NCBI RefSeq assembly: GCF_900114875.1
Contig: NZ_FPKW01000015.1
Span: forward strand, 1-64,000
Source: Chryseobacterium limigenitum
Lineage (GTDB): Bacteria > Bacteroidota > Bacteroidia > Flavobacteriales > Weeksellaceae
Length of the DNA: 64,000 nt
Direction: 5' to 3'
This document shows, in pieces, positions 37,125-45,973 of this stretch. The position numbers were made by a program, and so were the translations under genes. A model generated the notes under the pieces. It was not told the DNA's origin and searched no databases. It saw only the letters and a program-made list of their open reading frames with translations. Every line of letters begins with the position of its first letter. The stretch's first letter is position 1.

Positions 37125-37727
37125 TTATTTTTCCAATGCTTTTCCAACCCTGATATATAAAAAGCAGATAATGAAAAAGAATATGGCAATGAATAAAGAA
37201 TTAATTAAAACTTTTGTCAGCCCCAAAGCGGTTACATCTACAAAAGGATAAGGATAAAATCCTGAAAAACTTCCTCTGATTAAGATAACAATAAAATAAA
37301 CAATCGGAAATATGGCCCATTTTGATATCTGACTGTATTTTACACGAGCTTTATTTTCAAATAAATACCAGAAAATAATTGTAAGAACAGGCATTACACT
37401 GTGAAGTAACTCATCAACAATTCTTTGAAGACCTGTCGGTTGCCAGGTGCCTCTCAGGATGATCTGATAAGTGGCTCCAACAATCGTAATATACACAGTG
37501 ATTGCCGTTAAATATCCTGAGTTTTTGCCCTCAATTCCGTGTTTTCTGAAAGCTGTACTTGTGAAATAAATGGTAACAATTAAATTAACCAATATTGTAA
37601 AATAAGTGAAAAATCTAAAGTTAGTTTCCAGTAAAGAACTTATCCTGTTTTCTATGTGTAAATAATATTGAGCAATTAAAGCAAACCAGCCAATCAGTGC
37701 AAAAATTAGGGCGATATTTTTTTTCAT
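37125..37727 (-). CDS. Pr6Pr family six-helix membrane protein
   Basis: A 200-residue integral membrane protein with six predicted helices. NFRFFTYFTILVNLIVTIYF, LRGTWQPTGLQRIVDELLHSVMPVL and RGSFSGFYPYPFVDVTALG are hallmarks of the Pr6Pr (FAR-17a/AIG1-like) family. Animal relatives hydrolyse fatty acid esters of hydroxy fatty acids using Thr and His; the His in ELLHSVMP is present. The bacterial function is unknown. Confidence 0.85.
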   Translation of the reverse strand: MKKNIALIFALIGWFALIAQYYLHIENRISSLLETNFRFFTYFTILVNLIVTIYFTSTAFRKHGIEGKNSGYLTAITVYITIVGATYQIILRGTWQPTGLQRIVDELLHSVMPVLTIIFWYLFENKARVKYSQISKWAIFPIVYFIVILIRGSFSGFYPYPFVDVTALGLTKVLINSLFIAIFFFIICFLYIRVGKALEK

Positions 37728-37757
37728 AGTTTGTAATTAGTTGATATTAATATAAAA

Positions 37758-37793
37758 CAAAAAAGTCATTTTAAAAGGCTGAAAAATGACTTT
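37758..37793 (-). terminator. Terminator of the 37810-38439 gene
   Basis: AAAGTCATTTT (37762-37772) pairs with AAAATGACTTT (37783-37793). A T-run follows on the minus strand. Confidence 0.8.
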
Positions 37794-37809
37794 ATGTTTT
37801 GATATGCTG

Positions 37810-38439
37810 TTATTTAATGTCTTTCCAGATATTTCTGTTAATCGTTTCTATGGTATTTCCTTTGATGAGATATTTGTCTGGACCTTTAATATAACTTGTT
37901 GCTCCGTGACTGTATGTCATTAAACTGTAATTTACGGTAACTGTATCTGCATTTTGCTCAAAATTAAGATATTGAAAATCCGAAAAATTGGAAGCCGAAT
38001 TAGGTGGCTGGAAAAAATCCTGAGCGATTAATTGATCTGCAGCCTTGTTATTTGAAAACCACTTTTTTACCAAATCTTTTTGTGCCTGCGAACCTTGTTT
38101 TCCTAAGCCTAAAGCTGTAGTCAGTTCACAGTTTTCGCCTTGACAATTTGATCCTCCGAGTCCGCTGTATAACGCAGCGATGGCTTTTAAAGGCTCAGAT
38201 AATTTTTGAATTGTAGTTTCATTAATGGTTCCCGGAGTTTCCTTAGATTCGGCTATCAAAATATAGTTTTCAGTTTTAGCGGCTTCTTTAATTTCTTCAG
38301 TTGGTGTAGAGTCCTTTGCTGGCGGAGTTACAAGAGTACTGTCTGTGTTTTTTGTAATCGTTTCTTCAGTTTTGTTGTTTTTATTACATGAAAAAAGGAA
38401 TAATGATAATACTCCGAGGGTTAAAATATTAAATTTCAT
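37810..38439 (-). CDS. Hypothetical lipoprotein
   Basis: A 209-residue lipoprotein: signal sequence ending LFLFSCNKN with the lipidated Cys at about residue 18, then a Thr/Glu/Lys-rich linker to about residue 55. The folded part contains GLGGSNCQGENCELTTALGLGKQG with two close Cys, and ends LIKGNTIETINRNIWKDIK. No family was recognised. It lies alone with its own terminator. Confidence 0.72.
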   Translation of the reverse strand: MKFNILTLGVLSLFLFSCNKNNKTEETITKNTDSTLVTPPAKDSTPTEEIKEAAKTENYILIAESKETPGTINETTIQKLSEPLKAIAALYSGLGGSNCQGENCELTTALGLGKQGSQAQKDLVKKWFSNNKAADQLIAQDFFQPPNSASNFSDFQYLNFEQNADTVTVNYSLMTYSHGATSYIKGPDKYLIKGNTIETINRNIWKDIK

Positions 38440-38678
38440 AATTTATTTTTTGTGATATGATCAATAAAGATACCAAATCAGCCTTAAATTTCAATATAGA
38501 AAGCTTACAAATGATATTTTATTCTTTGCTAAAGTTTACCCTATTCTAAAACAGAATATTTTTAATCTCAATTATAAAAACGATAGGGTAAGTCTTTATT
38601 TTATTCGGGAAATAATAATTTAAAGAGTGTAATTTTAATTTAAACTAAGTTTAGTAACTCTGTTCGATGTAAAAATCG

Positions 38679-38686
38679 TAACTTTG
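38679..38686 (+). promoter_or_regulatory. Promoter -7 element for the HAD gene
   Basis: TAACTTTG followed by C, 14 nt before the ATG at 38701. No clear TTG at the right distance. Confidence 0.45.
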
Positions 38687-38700
38687 CAATTCAAATTTTC

Positions 38701-39105
38701 ATGATGGAATTAGAATATAAAGAGCATTTAAGTCCGATTCTAAAGGACGGGGTAAAAAACTATTTAATAGACATCGACGGAACGATTACGGACGATGTAC
38801 CAAATGAAGAGCCGGAGAGAATGGTTACTTGTGAGCCTTATCCAGACGCTTTGGAAACAGTGAATAAATGGTACGACGAAGGTCACCAAATCTGTTTTTT
38901 CACATCAAGAACAGAAAATCTAAAGCAAATTACCATTGATTGGCTGGATAAGCACGGATTTAAATATCACAGTGTTTTATGCGGAAAACCAAGAGGAGGA
39001 AACTATCACTGGATAGACAACCATTTGGTAAGAGCAACAAGATATAAAGGAAAATTCACGGATCTTGTAGAAAAGCAAGTTACGATTGAAGTTTTTAAAG
39101 ATTAA
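38701..39105 (+). CDS. HAD-superfamily hydrolase-like protein
   Basis: A 134-residue minimal HAD-fold protein. Motif I is IDIDGTITDD (about residues 24-33, two Asp), motif II is CFFTSRT, and late motifs are CGKPRGGNYHWIDNH. There is no cap domain of note, so it is shorter than typical phosphatases. Flavobacterial relatives are variously annotated, including as phosphoheptose isomerase, which this sequence does not support. It is upstream of serA (75 nt) and may be co-transcribed. Confidence 0.78.
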   Translation: MMELEYKEHLSPILKDGVKNYLIDIDGTITDDVPNEEPERMVTCEPYPDALETVNKWYDEGHQICFFTSRTENLKQITIDWLDKHGFKYHSVLCGKPRGGNYHWIDNHLVRATRYKGKFTDLVEKQVTIEVFKD

Positions 39106-39180
39106 ACGATTAAAGTGGGGGAACCTGCATGATCTTTTAATTTTTAAATCTTTTAGTTTTTAAATAGATAAAGAATATTT

Positions 39181-40140
39181 ATGAAAGTTTTAGCAAACGA
39201 TGGGTTGGATCAGTCTGGGATTGATGCATTGACTGAGAAAGGTTTTGAAGTGATCACTGCAAAAGTTCCGCAGGAGTTTTTGGTAGATTATATCAACGAG
39301 CACAAAATCCGTACTTTATTGGTGCGTAGTGCAACGCAGGTAAGAAAAGATATTATTGATAATTGTCCGTCGCTTGGCATCATCGGTAGAGGTGGGGTAG
39401 GAATGGATAATATTGATGTAGATTATGCAAGAGAAAAAGGAATTCATGTGATCAATACGCCTTCTGCTTCTTCAGAATCGGTTGCTGAATTGGTTTTTGC
39501 TCACTTATTTTCGGGAGCAAGATTTTTGCAGGATTCTAACAGAAAAATGCCTTTAGTTGGAGATACAGAATTTGCTGGGCTTAAGAAAGCTTATGCCGCA
39601 GGTATTGAATTAAGAGGAAATACCATCGGAATTGTTGGGATGGGAAGAATCGGGCAAGAGGTTGCAAGAATTGCTCTAGGTCTTGGAATGAGAGTGGTTG
39701 CAGCTGACAGCAATGTTGGAAGAGCAAGTATCAAAGTAAAGTTCTACAACAACCAATTCATTAATGTAGATATTGAAACAGAGCCTTTGCAGGAAGTTTT
39801 GAAGCATTCAGACTTCATCACGCTTCACGTTCCGGCTCAGAAAGACGGTTATATGATCGGTAAAAATGAATTTGAGATCATGAAGGACGGTGTTGCTATC
39901 GTAAACTGCTCAAGAGGTGGTGTGATCGATGAGTCTGCTTTGATCGAAGCTCTAGATTCAGGAAAAGTAAGGTTTGCAGGTCTTGATGTTTTCATCAATG
40001 AGCCAACACCTTCTAAAGAGATTCTGAATCATTCTAAAATCTCTTTGACACCTCACACGGGGGCGTCTACTTTGGAAGCTCAGGACAGAATTGGTCTTTC
40101 TTTGGCAGAACAAATTTCAAGTATTTTACAGATTCAGTAA
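39181..40140 (+). CDS. serA: D-3-phosphoglycerate dehydrogenase
   Basis: First step of serine synthesis (3-phosphoglycerate to 3-phosphohydroxypyruvate, NAD). The 319-residue protein is the short form without a C-terminal ACT domain. The NAD fold shows GNTIGIVGMGRIGQEVARIALGLGMRV (about 150). Catalytic residues are in NCSRGGVIDESAL (Arg), NEPTP (Glu) and TPHTGAST (His). GRGGVGMDNID is also typical. A related 2-hydroxyacid dehydrogenase is the alternative. A terminator shared with mscL follows. Confidence 0.87.
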   Translation: MKVLANDGLDQSGIDALTEKGFEVITAKVPQEFLVDYINEHKIRTLLVRSATQVRKDIIDNCPSLGIIGRGGVGMDNIDVDYAREKGIHVINTPSASSESVAELVFAHLFSGARFLQDSNRKMPLVGDTEFAGLKKAYAAGIELRGNTIGIVGMGRIGQEVARIALGLGMRVVAADSNVGRASIKVKFYNNQFINVDIETEPLQEVLKHSDFITLHVPAQKDGYMIGKNEFEIMKDGVAIVNCSRGGVIDESALIEALDSGKVRFAGLDVFINEPTPSKEILNHSKISLTPHTGASTLEAQDRIGLSLAEQISSILQIQ

Positions 40141-40161
40141 TCTGATGATTATAAAGAATAG

Positions 40162-40190
40162 AAAAACACCTCGATTTGAGGTGTTTTTTG
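40162..40190. terminator. Bidirectional terminator between serA and mscL
   Basis: An 11-bp perfect stem: AAAAACACCTC (40162-40172) with GAGGTGTTTTT (40178-40188), loop GATTT. Located between convergent genes. Confidence 0.88.
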
Positions 40191-40192
40191 TT

Positions 40193-40573
40193 TTATAGAT
40201 TGTTTTTACTTTTAAGCAAATCTCTGATTTCCATTAATAATTTTTGGTCTTCAGTAGGACCGGCAGGAGCAGCTTCGTCTTTTTTAACAATTTTATTGGC
40301 GCCTTTAATAATCCAGAAAAGTACCATTGCAATACATAAGAAACTAATTATAGCAGAAATGAAATTACCATAAGTAACCCCGTTCCAGGATAGTTTCGAA
40401 ATGTTTTCTGCACCCGCAGCTTTAAGAGCAGGATTTAATAATAAAGGAGTAATAACATCTTCTACCAGAGACGAAACGATTTTCCCAAAAGCTCCACCAA
40501 TGATAACACCGACAGCCAGATCAAGTACATTTCCTTTAAAAGCAAATGATTTAAATTCTTTAATAAATCCCAT
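40193..40573 (-). CDS. mscL: Large-conductance mechanosensitive channel
   Basis: Inner-membrane channel that opens on osmotic downshock. The 126-residue length fits. The N-terminus MGFIKEFKSFAFKGNVLDLAVGVIIGGAFGKIVSSLVEDVITPLL is the MscL signature with the first pore helix; the second helix is FISAIISFLCIAMVLFWIIKGANK, followed by a charged C-terminal helix (EDQKLLMEIRDLLKSK). Confidence 0.96.
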   Translation of the reverse strand: MGFIKEFKSFAFKGNVLDLAVGVIIGGAFGKIVSSLVEDVITPLLLNPALKAAGAENISKLSWNGVTYGNFISAIISFLCIAMVLFWIIKGANKIVKKDEAAPAGPTEDQKLLMEIRDLLKSKNNL

Positions 40574-40788
40574 AATTTATATTTTTAAGTATTATAAGCA
40601 AAAGTAGGAATTTATGTTATAAAATTTTTTATGATTTAAAGTTTTTTATTCAAAAAAAAAATTGGATTAATTTTTTAAGCAATTTAATTTCGTATTAGGT
40701 TTATTTGTTGATTAATTTTAAATATTAAGAGAAAATTCTTTGTAAATTGCTGTTAACACTAGTATGTATAATAAAAATAATAACAATT

Positions 40789-42303
40789 ATGAAAATTTTC
40801 ACAGCGGAGCAGATACGTAAATGTGACGAATTTACAATTTCTGATGAACCTGTTTCGTCAATTCAATTAATGGAAAGGGTAGCACAAAGCTGTGTAGACT
40901 GGATCTATGAAAACTGCAAAAACCACAGAAATTTTACCCTATTTTGTGGAAGTGGAAATAATGGAGGAGATGGTTTTGCCATCGCGAAAATGCTCTATTT
41001 GAAGGGTTTTGATGTTGATGTTTTTGTAGATCCAAAAGCAAAATATTCCAGCGATGCTAATGTAAATTTCAGAGAATTAAAAGAAGTTTCGGGAGTACTT
41101 ATTAAGAATTTTAAGGATGTTGAAAGCTATCGTTTTGACAGCAGAACGGTAATTATTGATGCTCTTTTCGGAACCGGACTATCAAGGGAACTGGATAAAG
41201 ATTATAAGCAACTTGTCAATGATCTGAACTCTAAAAATAATGTCAGAATTTCAATTGATATTCCGTCAGGATTGTTTACAGATGTTATTTCTGATGATAA
41301 TTCTACTATTTTTAAAGCAGATTATACATTAAGCTTTCAATTTTGGAAAAAGAGTTTCCTGCATCCTGAAACAGGAAAATATACAGGAAAAGTCGTTATT
41401 TTAGATATAAATTTAAGTGAAGAATATATTTCAAATACAGCGACAACAGATTTTGTTATTGATGATAAAATTGTAGAAAATATTTTCAAGCCCAGAAACG
41501 AGTTTTCTCATAAAGGAACTTACGGTAAAGTAACGATTGCTGCCGGAAGTTATGGCAAGGTCGGAGCGGCTGTTCTGGCTACGAAATCAGCTTTAAGAAC
41601 CGGTGCAGGGCTAACTTTTACACTAGCTCCGAAATGTGGATATGAAATTCTCCAAACTTCTTGTCCGGAAGCCATGTTTATACAAGGTGGTGAAAATTAT
41701 ATTGATCAGTTTGATATTGATGAAACTTCAGTTTGTGGAATTGGTCCAGGATTAGGAACAGATTCTGAAACAGAAAAATCTCTATTAGAATTTTTAAAAC
41801 AACATCCAAAACCATTATTACTGGATGCCGATGCTTTAAATATTATTTCTAAAGATCAAAAAAACTTACAATTAATTCCAAAAAAATCAATTATAACTCC
41901 GCACCCAAAAGAGTTTGAAAGATTATTTGGAGTAACAAAAAATTCCTTCGAAAGAATAGAATTAGCCCGAAAAAAAGCTAATGAACTTCAAATTTATATT
42001 GTCCTGAAAGATCATCATACCCAGATTATTACTCCTGAAGGAAATGTTTTTTATAATATTACAGGAAATTCTGGTTTGGCAAAAGGCGGAAGCGGAGATA
42101 TTCTTACGGGTGTCATAACTTCTTTTCTTGCTCAGGGATATTCTGAAGAAAATGCTGCTGTTTTCGGTGTCTGGTTTCATGGAAAAGCCGCTGAATGTGC
42201 TGCTGAAAAATATTCTAAAGAATCTATGCTTCCAACGGATGCTATTAATGAATTCGGAAATGTTTTCGAAGAACTCAATAAAAATACTTCGATAAAATTA
42301 TAA
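40789..42303 (+). CDS. nnr: Bifunctional NAD(P)H-hydrate epimerase/dehydratase
   Basis: Repairs damaged NAD(P)H hydrates. The 504-residue protein joins a YjeF_N epimerase domain (about 1-215; FCGSGNNGGDGFAIAKML, VIIDALFGTGLSREL, SIDIPSGL) to a ribokinase-like ADP/ATP-dependent dehydratase (about 225-500; FSHKGTYGKVTIAAGSYGKVGA, GIGPGLGTD, GNSGLAKGGSGDILTGVI). The ATG at 40789 gives the standard start MKIFTAEQIRKCDEFT; the in-frame start at 40747 would add unsupported residues. Confidence 0.95.
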   Translation: MKIFTAEQIRKCDEFTISDEPVSSIQLMERVAQSCVDWIYENCKNHRNFTLFCGSGNNGGDGFAIAKMLYLKGFDVDVFVDPKAKYSSDANVNFRELKEVSGVLIKNFKDVESYRFDSRTVIIDALFGTGLSRELDKDYKQLVNDLNSKNNVRISIDIPSGLFTDVISDDNSTIFKADYTLSFQFWKKSFLHPETGKYTGKVVILDINLSEEYISNTATTDFVIDDKIVENIFKPRNEFSHKGTYGKVTIAAGSYGKVGAAVLATKSALRTGAGLTFTLAPKCGYEILQTSCPEAMFIQGGENYIDQFDIDETSVCGIGPGLGTDSETEKSLLEFLKQHPKPLLLDADALNIISKDQKNLQLIPKKSIITPHPKEFERLFGVTKNSFERIELARKKANELQIYIVLKDHHTQIITPEGNVFYNITGNSGLAKGGSGDILTGVITSFLAQGYSEENAAVFGVWFHGKAAECAAEKYSKESMLPTDAINEFGNVFEELNKNTSIKL

Positions 42304-42311
42304 CATCAATA

Positions 42312-42350
42312 AAAAAGGCAAATTCGCATGATGCAAATTTGCCTTTTTCA
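42312..42350 (+). terminator. Terminator of nnr
   Basis: AAAAAGGCAAAT (42312-42323) pairs with ATTTGCCTTTTT (42337-42348), with GCAT/ATGC inside. Confidence 0.87.
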
Positions 42351-42366
42351 ATATGATAAAGTAAGC

Positions 42367-43635
42367 TTATTCCGGTTTCCCGTTTTCTGCTTCCGTGATT
42401 TTGAATTTCTTAGAATAGATCATAATCACAAATCCTGCGATCATAAAAGGAATTGAAAGGATTTGCCCTGTATTTAATCCTCCAAATTGAATAAATTCAT
42501 CTCCTTGTGGCTCTTTTAAGAATTCTACAAAGAATCTGATTGCCCAAAGAATGATAAAGAACAGTCCGAATAACCATCCCTGTTGGTATTTTTTGTTGGT
42601 TCTTGTGTATAAGATCCATAATAAAACGAATAAACAAACATACCCGATCGCTTCAAATAACTGTGTAGGATAACGTGGAATTGTTACGCCGTACTCACTG
42701 CTTTGCTGAGGGAAAAATATAGCGAATGGTGAGCTGGGATCAACCGGCTTTCCTATAATTTCAGAATTGAAAAAGTTGCCCATTCTTACAAAAGCACCTC
42801 CTAAAGCAACTACGATTCCTATCCTGTCATATACCCAGAACGGATTTTTCTTGATGATTTTAAATGAATAATAAAGCGTTGTAAAGATCAAAGCGATTGT
42901 AGCTCCGTGACTTGCCAATCCTGAAAATCCTGTGAATTTTAATCCGTTTTTAGTACTGATCGGTAAAAATACACTCCAGAAATCTTCTTTAAATAATTCA
43001 GGCTGGTAAAAAATAACGTGTCCTAATCTTGCTCCCAAAATAGTTCCGATCAACGTCCAAGTGAAAAGAGGTTCCAGATATTTTATGTTTACATTATCGA
43101 TCTTGAAAATTTTAGCCATTAAAACATAACCTAATCCAAAAGCGAAAATAAACATTAAGCTATAGAAATGTAGTGTAATCGGTCCTAATTGAATTCCCTT
43201 TGAAGGATCCCAGATTTTAAATGGAGTTTCCAATTCTACCTTATCAGAAGCTGTAATTGGCTTGTTAGCTTTTACAGCATATTTAAATGTAGTGATATTG
43301 TCCTGCGTAACTCCCGTTTCGATTAATTTAAAGTTCTTATCAAAAAACTGGTATTGATTATCCTTAAATCTTGCTAAAGTTTGTGCACTGAAATTATAAT
43401 ATGAAGGCTCAAAATTGGATTCATTTAGAATTACCAGAACATTCTTATCTATTTTTTGGTCAGAAAATCCGCTCAGATCTCCGGCTTCAGTTGTTGCGTA
43501 AATTTTTACGGGTATTTCCGTTGAATTTACCTTTAAAGTTCCATCTGATAAACTGCCCTGATAATCCTGTGCAAAAAGACTTTGCGTAATAAAGGCTAAT
43601 AATACAAGGTAAATTCTGAAAAAAATATTACTCAT
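42367..43635 (-). CDS. lgt: Prolipoprotein diacylglyceryl transferase with secreted N-terminal extension
   Basis: Adds diacylglycerol to the lipobox Cys of prolipoproteins. The Lgt core (about residues 150-415, seven helices) has GPITLHFYSLMFIFAFGLGYVL, GTILGARLGHVIFY (essential Arg), GLASHGATIAL, the Lgt signature RMGNFFNSEIIGKP and FFVEFLKEP. Ahead of it are an apparent signal peptide (ending LFAQ, residue 23) and about 125 soluble residues (KVNSTEIPVKIYATTEAG, NFEPSYYNFSAQTLARFKDN) that standard Lgt lacks (E. coli 291 aa). Lgt has a periplasmic N-terminus, so the extra domain would face the periplasm. Its role is unknown. Confidence 0.92.
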   Translation of the reverse strand: MSNIFFRIYLVLLAFITQSLFAQDYQGSLSDGTLKVNSTEIPVKIYATTEAGDLSGFSDQKIDKNVLVILNESNFEPSYYNFSAQTLARFKDNQYQFFDKNFKLIETGVTQDNITTFKYAVKANKPITASDKVELETPFKIWDPSKGIQLGPITLHFYSLMFIFAFGLGYVLMAKIFKIDNVNIKYLEPLFTWTLIGTILGARLGHVIFYQPELFKEDFWSVFLPISTKNGLKFTGFSGLASHGATIALIFTTLYYSFKIIKKNPFWVYDRIGIVVALGGAFVRMGNFFNSEIIGKPVDPSSPFAIFFPQQSSEYGVTIPRYPTQLFEAIGYVCLFVLLWILYTRTNKKYQQGWLFGLFFIILWAIRFFVEFLKEPQGDEFIQFGGLNTGQILSIPFMIAGFVIMIYSKKFKITEAENGKPE

Positions 43636-43667
43636 TTCTATTTTTTTTAATAGTTTGTTCGTTGATT

Positions 43668-43910
43668 TTATTTTTTTGGTGGAACAGGATCATATCCGCT
43701 TCCTCCCCAAGGATGACATTTTGAAATTCTCTTCAATCCCAACCAAAAACCTTTAAAAATACCATGAACCTGCAACGATTTCACCATGTAATGTGAACAT
43801 GTAGGCTCGTAACGGCAGTTTTTTGGAAGTAAAGGCGAGATGAACCATTGGTAAAATTTTATTAAAACTACCAAAGGAAATGTGATGATTTTATTGAATG
43901 TAAGTTTCAA
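43668..43910 (-). CDS. yidD: Membrane protein insertion efficiency factor YidD
   Basis: An 80-residue amphipathic membrane-associated protein that assists YidC. It has the whole YidD signature: [46 protein letters not shown] and [10 protein letters not shown], including the three conserved Cys. The start appears to be TTG at 43910 ([18 protein letters not shown]), as no ATG fits, and a promoter -7 element sits 7 nt upstream. It follows lgt upstream on the same strand, but with its own promoter. Confidence 0.93.
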   Translation of the reverse strand: MKLTFNKIITFPLVVLIKFYQWFISPLLPKNCRYEPTCSHYMVKSLQVHGIFKGFWLGLKRISKCHPWGGSGYDPVPPKK

Positions 43911-43917
43911 AGCAATG

Positions 43918-43925
43918 CAAAAATA
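43918..43925 (-). promoter_or_regulatory. Promoter -7 element abutting the yidD start codon
   Basis: On the minus strand TATTTTTG (43925 to 43918) ends 7 nt before the TTG start. The transcript would begin at or near the start codon. Confidence 0.45.
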
Positions 43926-44105
43926 GGGTAAAAAAATTAAAATTAGTTTAAATTTGTTATAAGTTTCGGGGCGTAAATAGTTGTTTCATCGGATAAATTC
44001 CGCCGTTTGTCAATTTTGTATATTTACATACTCAAAATTGAAATATTTATAGAAGTTTTGTCATTTTTATATTAAAAATTTTCACTTTAAATCAAATCAA
44101 AAATC

Positions 44106-45383
44106 TTGAATCAAAATATTCCATTAGCTGAAAAATTAAGACCTAAAACCTTAGATGAAGTTCTTGGGCAGGAGCATCTTACGGGAGAAAAAGGAACCAT
44201 CAGAAAAATGCTGGAAAACGACGCTTTGAATTCTCTTATTTTCTGGGGCCCTCCCGGAACCGGAAAAACAACTTTGGCTGAAATTATTTCTGAACAATCG
44301 GGAAGGAAATTTTATAAGCTTTCCGCGGTTTCATCTGGTGTGAAAGATGTTCGGGATATTATTGATGAAGCAAAAAATCAGAATTTGTTTTCCGGAAAGT
44401 CACCAATCTTATTTATTGATGAAATTCACCGTTTTAATAAATCTCAGCAGGATTCGCTTCTTCATGCGGTTGAAAAAGGCTGGATTGTTTTAATTGGCGC
44501 AACTACGGAAAATCCAAGTTTTGAAGTTGTTTCTGCATTGCTTTCTAGAAGTCAGGTTTATGTTTTGAAGGCTTTGAGCTATGAAAAACTGGAAGAATTG
44601 ATTGATATTTCTTCTGAAAGATTTAATAAGGAAGAAAATACAGATTTTAAAATCTTAGAAAAAGAAGCTCTCATTCAATATTCGGGAGGTGATGCCAGAA
44701 AACTGATTAATTCTGTGGAGCTTGTTTTAAATCAATATAAAAATTCTGACACCAACGAAATCATTAATTCTGATGTTCTTGAAGTTCTTCAGGAAACAAT
44801 GGCTTTGTATGATAAAAATGGTGAACAGCATTATGATATTATCTCGGCTTTCATTAAATCAATGCGCGGAAGTGATCCTAATGGTGCAGTTTACTGGCTC
44901 GCAAGAATGATCGCAGGAGGAGAAGATATTAAATTTATTGCCAGAAGAATGTTGATTTTGGCGGCTGAAGATATTGGTTTGGCTAATCCGACTGCTTTAA
45001 TGATCGCTAATAATTGCTTTCAGGCGATCAACGTGATCGGTAATCCGGAAGCTAGAATTATTTTGAGTGAAACAGCAATTTATCTGGCGGTTTCCCCGAA
45101 AAGTAACTCAGCATATATGGCTATTAATGATGCTTTGGCGTTGGTGAAGCAAACCGGAAATCTTCCTGTTCCTCTACATCTAAGAAATGCACCGACAAAG
45201 CTGATGAAAGACATGGATTACGGCAAAGAATATAAATATGCCCATTCTTATGAGGGCAATTTTGTGGATCAGGATTTTCTGCCACAGGAAATCAGAAGTT
45301 TAAAACTGTACAAACCCGGAAATAATGCTACCGAAAAGAAAATCTATGATGAACTCAAGAAAAAATGGAACGATAAATACTAA
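44106..45383 (+). CDS. rarA: Replication-associated recombination protein A (MgsA/RarA)
   Basis: Clamp-loader-like AAA+ ATPase acting at stalled replication forks. The 425-residue length is typical. Features are PLAEKLRPKTLDEVLGQEHL, Walker A GPPGTGKTT (about 48-56), LSAVSSGVKDVRDII, Walker B ILFIDEIHRFNKSQQD, sensor 1 IGATTENPSFE and the C-terminal MRGSDPNGAVYWLARMIAGGEDIKFIARR. The start is TTG at 44106 because no in-frame ATG lies nearby. A convergent terminator follows. Confidence 0.95.
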   Translation: MNQNIPLAEKLRPKTLDEVLGQEHLTGEKGTIRKMLENDALNSLIFWGPPGTGKTTLAEIISEQSGRKFYKLSAVSSGVKDVRDIIDEAKNQNLFSGKSPILFIDEIHRFNKSQQDSLLHAVEKGWIVLIGATTENPSFEVVSALLSRSQVYVLKALSYEKLEELIDISSERFNKEENTDFKILEKEALIQYSGGDARKLINSVELVLNQYKNSDTNEIINSDVLEVLQETMALYDKNGEQHYDIISAFIKSMRGSDPNGAVYWLARMIAGGEDIKFIARRMLILAAEDIGLANPTALMIANNCFQAINVIGNPEARIILSETAIYLAVSPKSNSAYMAINDALALVKQTGNLPVPLHLRNAPTKLMKDMDYGKEYKYAHSYEGNFVDQDFLPQEIRSLKLYKPGNNATEKKIYDELKKKWNDKY

Positions 45384-45412
45384 AAAAGGATACTCACTGA
45401 GTATCCTTTTGT
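45384..45412. terminator. Bidirectional terminator after rarA
   Basis: A 12-bp perfect stem (45384-45395 AAAAGGATACTC, 45399-45410) with loop ACT, between convergent genes. Confidence 0.87.
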
Positions 45413-45428
45413 ATTGTGAATAATAAAA

Positions 45429-45866
45429 TTATTTCGCTTTAGTTGTAAAAGTTAAGAATTTTTTACCGTTCTCTTCTTTGATCTGTTTGTTATTCAGAAT
45501 TTCTGCGTAAACCTTGGTTTCAGGATTTTTAAACTCATAACCATCGATGAAAACCGGTGTGTCTTTTGGAAGGCTGTCCATTTCATTGATTTGAGCCACA
45601 GTAAGTCTGTCTAAGCCTTCGTAACCTTTGATAAACTTATATTCTACAAGTCCGTTATCTGCAAGATCAGCATATTTTTTAAGGTTTTGTGGTAATGCAG
45701 CCTTTGTTCTTGGAATGCCTTTACCTTGAAGCATATTGCCTTTAGTCGCGAACATATCTACAGATCCTACAATATCATTGGCAATTGCAAATTTTGTAGA
45801 TGTATTTTTCTGAGCAAATAAACTTGCTGAAGCAAATATTAATAAAGAGTAGAGTAATTTTTTCAT
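45429..45866 (-). CDS. Hypothetical exported protein
   Basis: A 145-residue protein with a clear signal peptide (MKKLLYSLLIFASASLFAQ). The mature part includes FAIANDIVGSVDMFATKGNMLQG, LADNGLVEYKFIKGYEGLDRLT and LPKDTPVFIDGYEF. No Cys in the mature part and no recognised family. It stands alone upstream of the rarA convergent terminator. Confidence 0.7.
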   Translation of the reverse strand: MKKLLYSLLIFASASLFAQKNTSTKFAIANDIVGSVDMFATKGNMLQGKGIPRTKAALPQNLKKYADLADNGLVEYKFIKGYEGLDRLTVAQINEMDSLPKDTPVFIDGYEFKNPETKVYAEILNNKQIKEENGKKFLTFTTKAK

Positions 45867-45973
45867 AGTTTATGGAATATGTAACTGTTAAAAACTTGAT
45901 AAATATAAGTATTTTTTATAAAATGTGAATGGATTTTTGGTTTAAATTAAAAATTAGCCATCAATAAGGTCTT

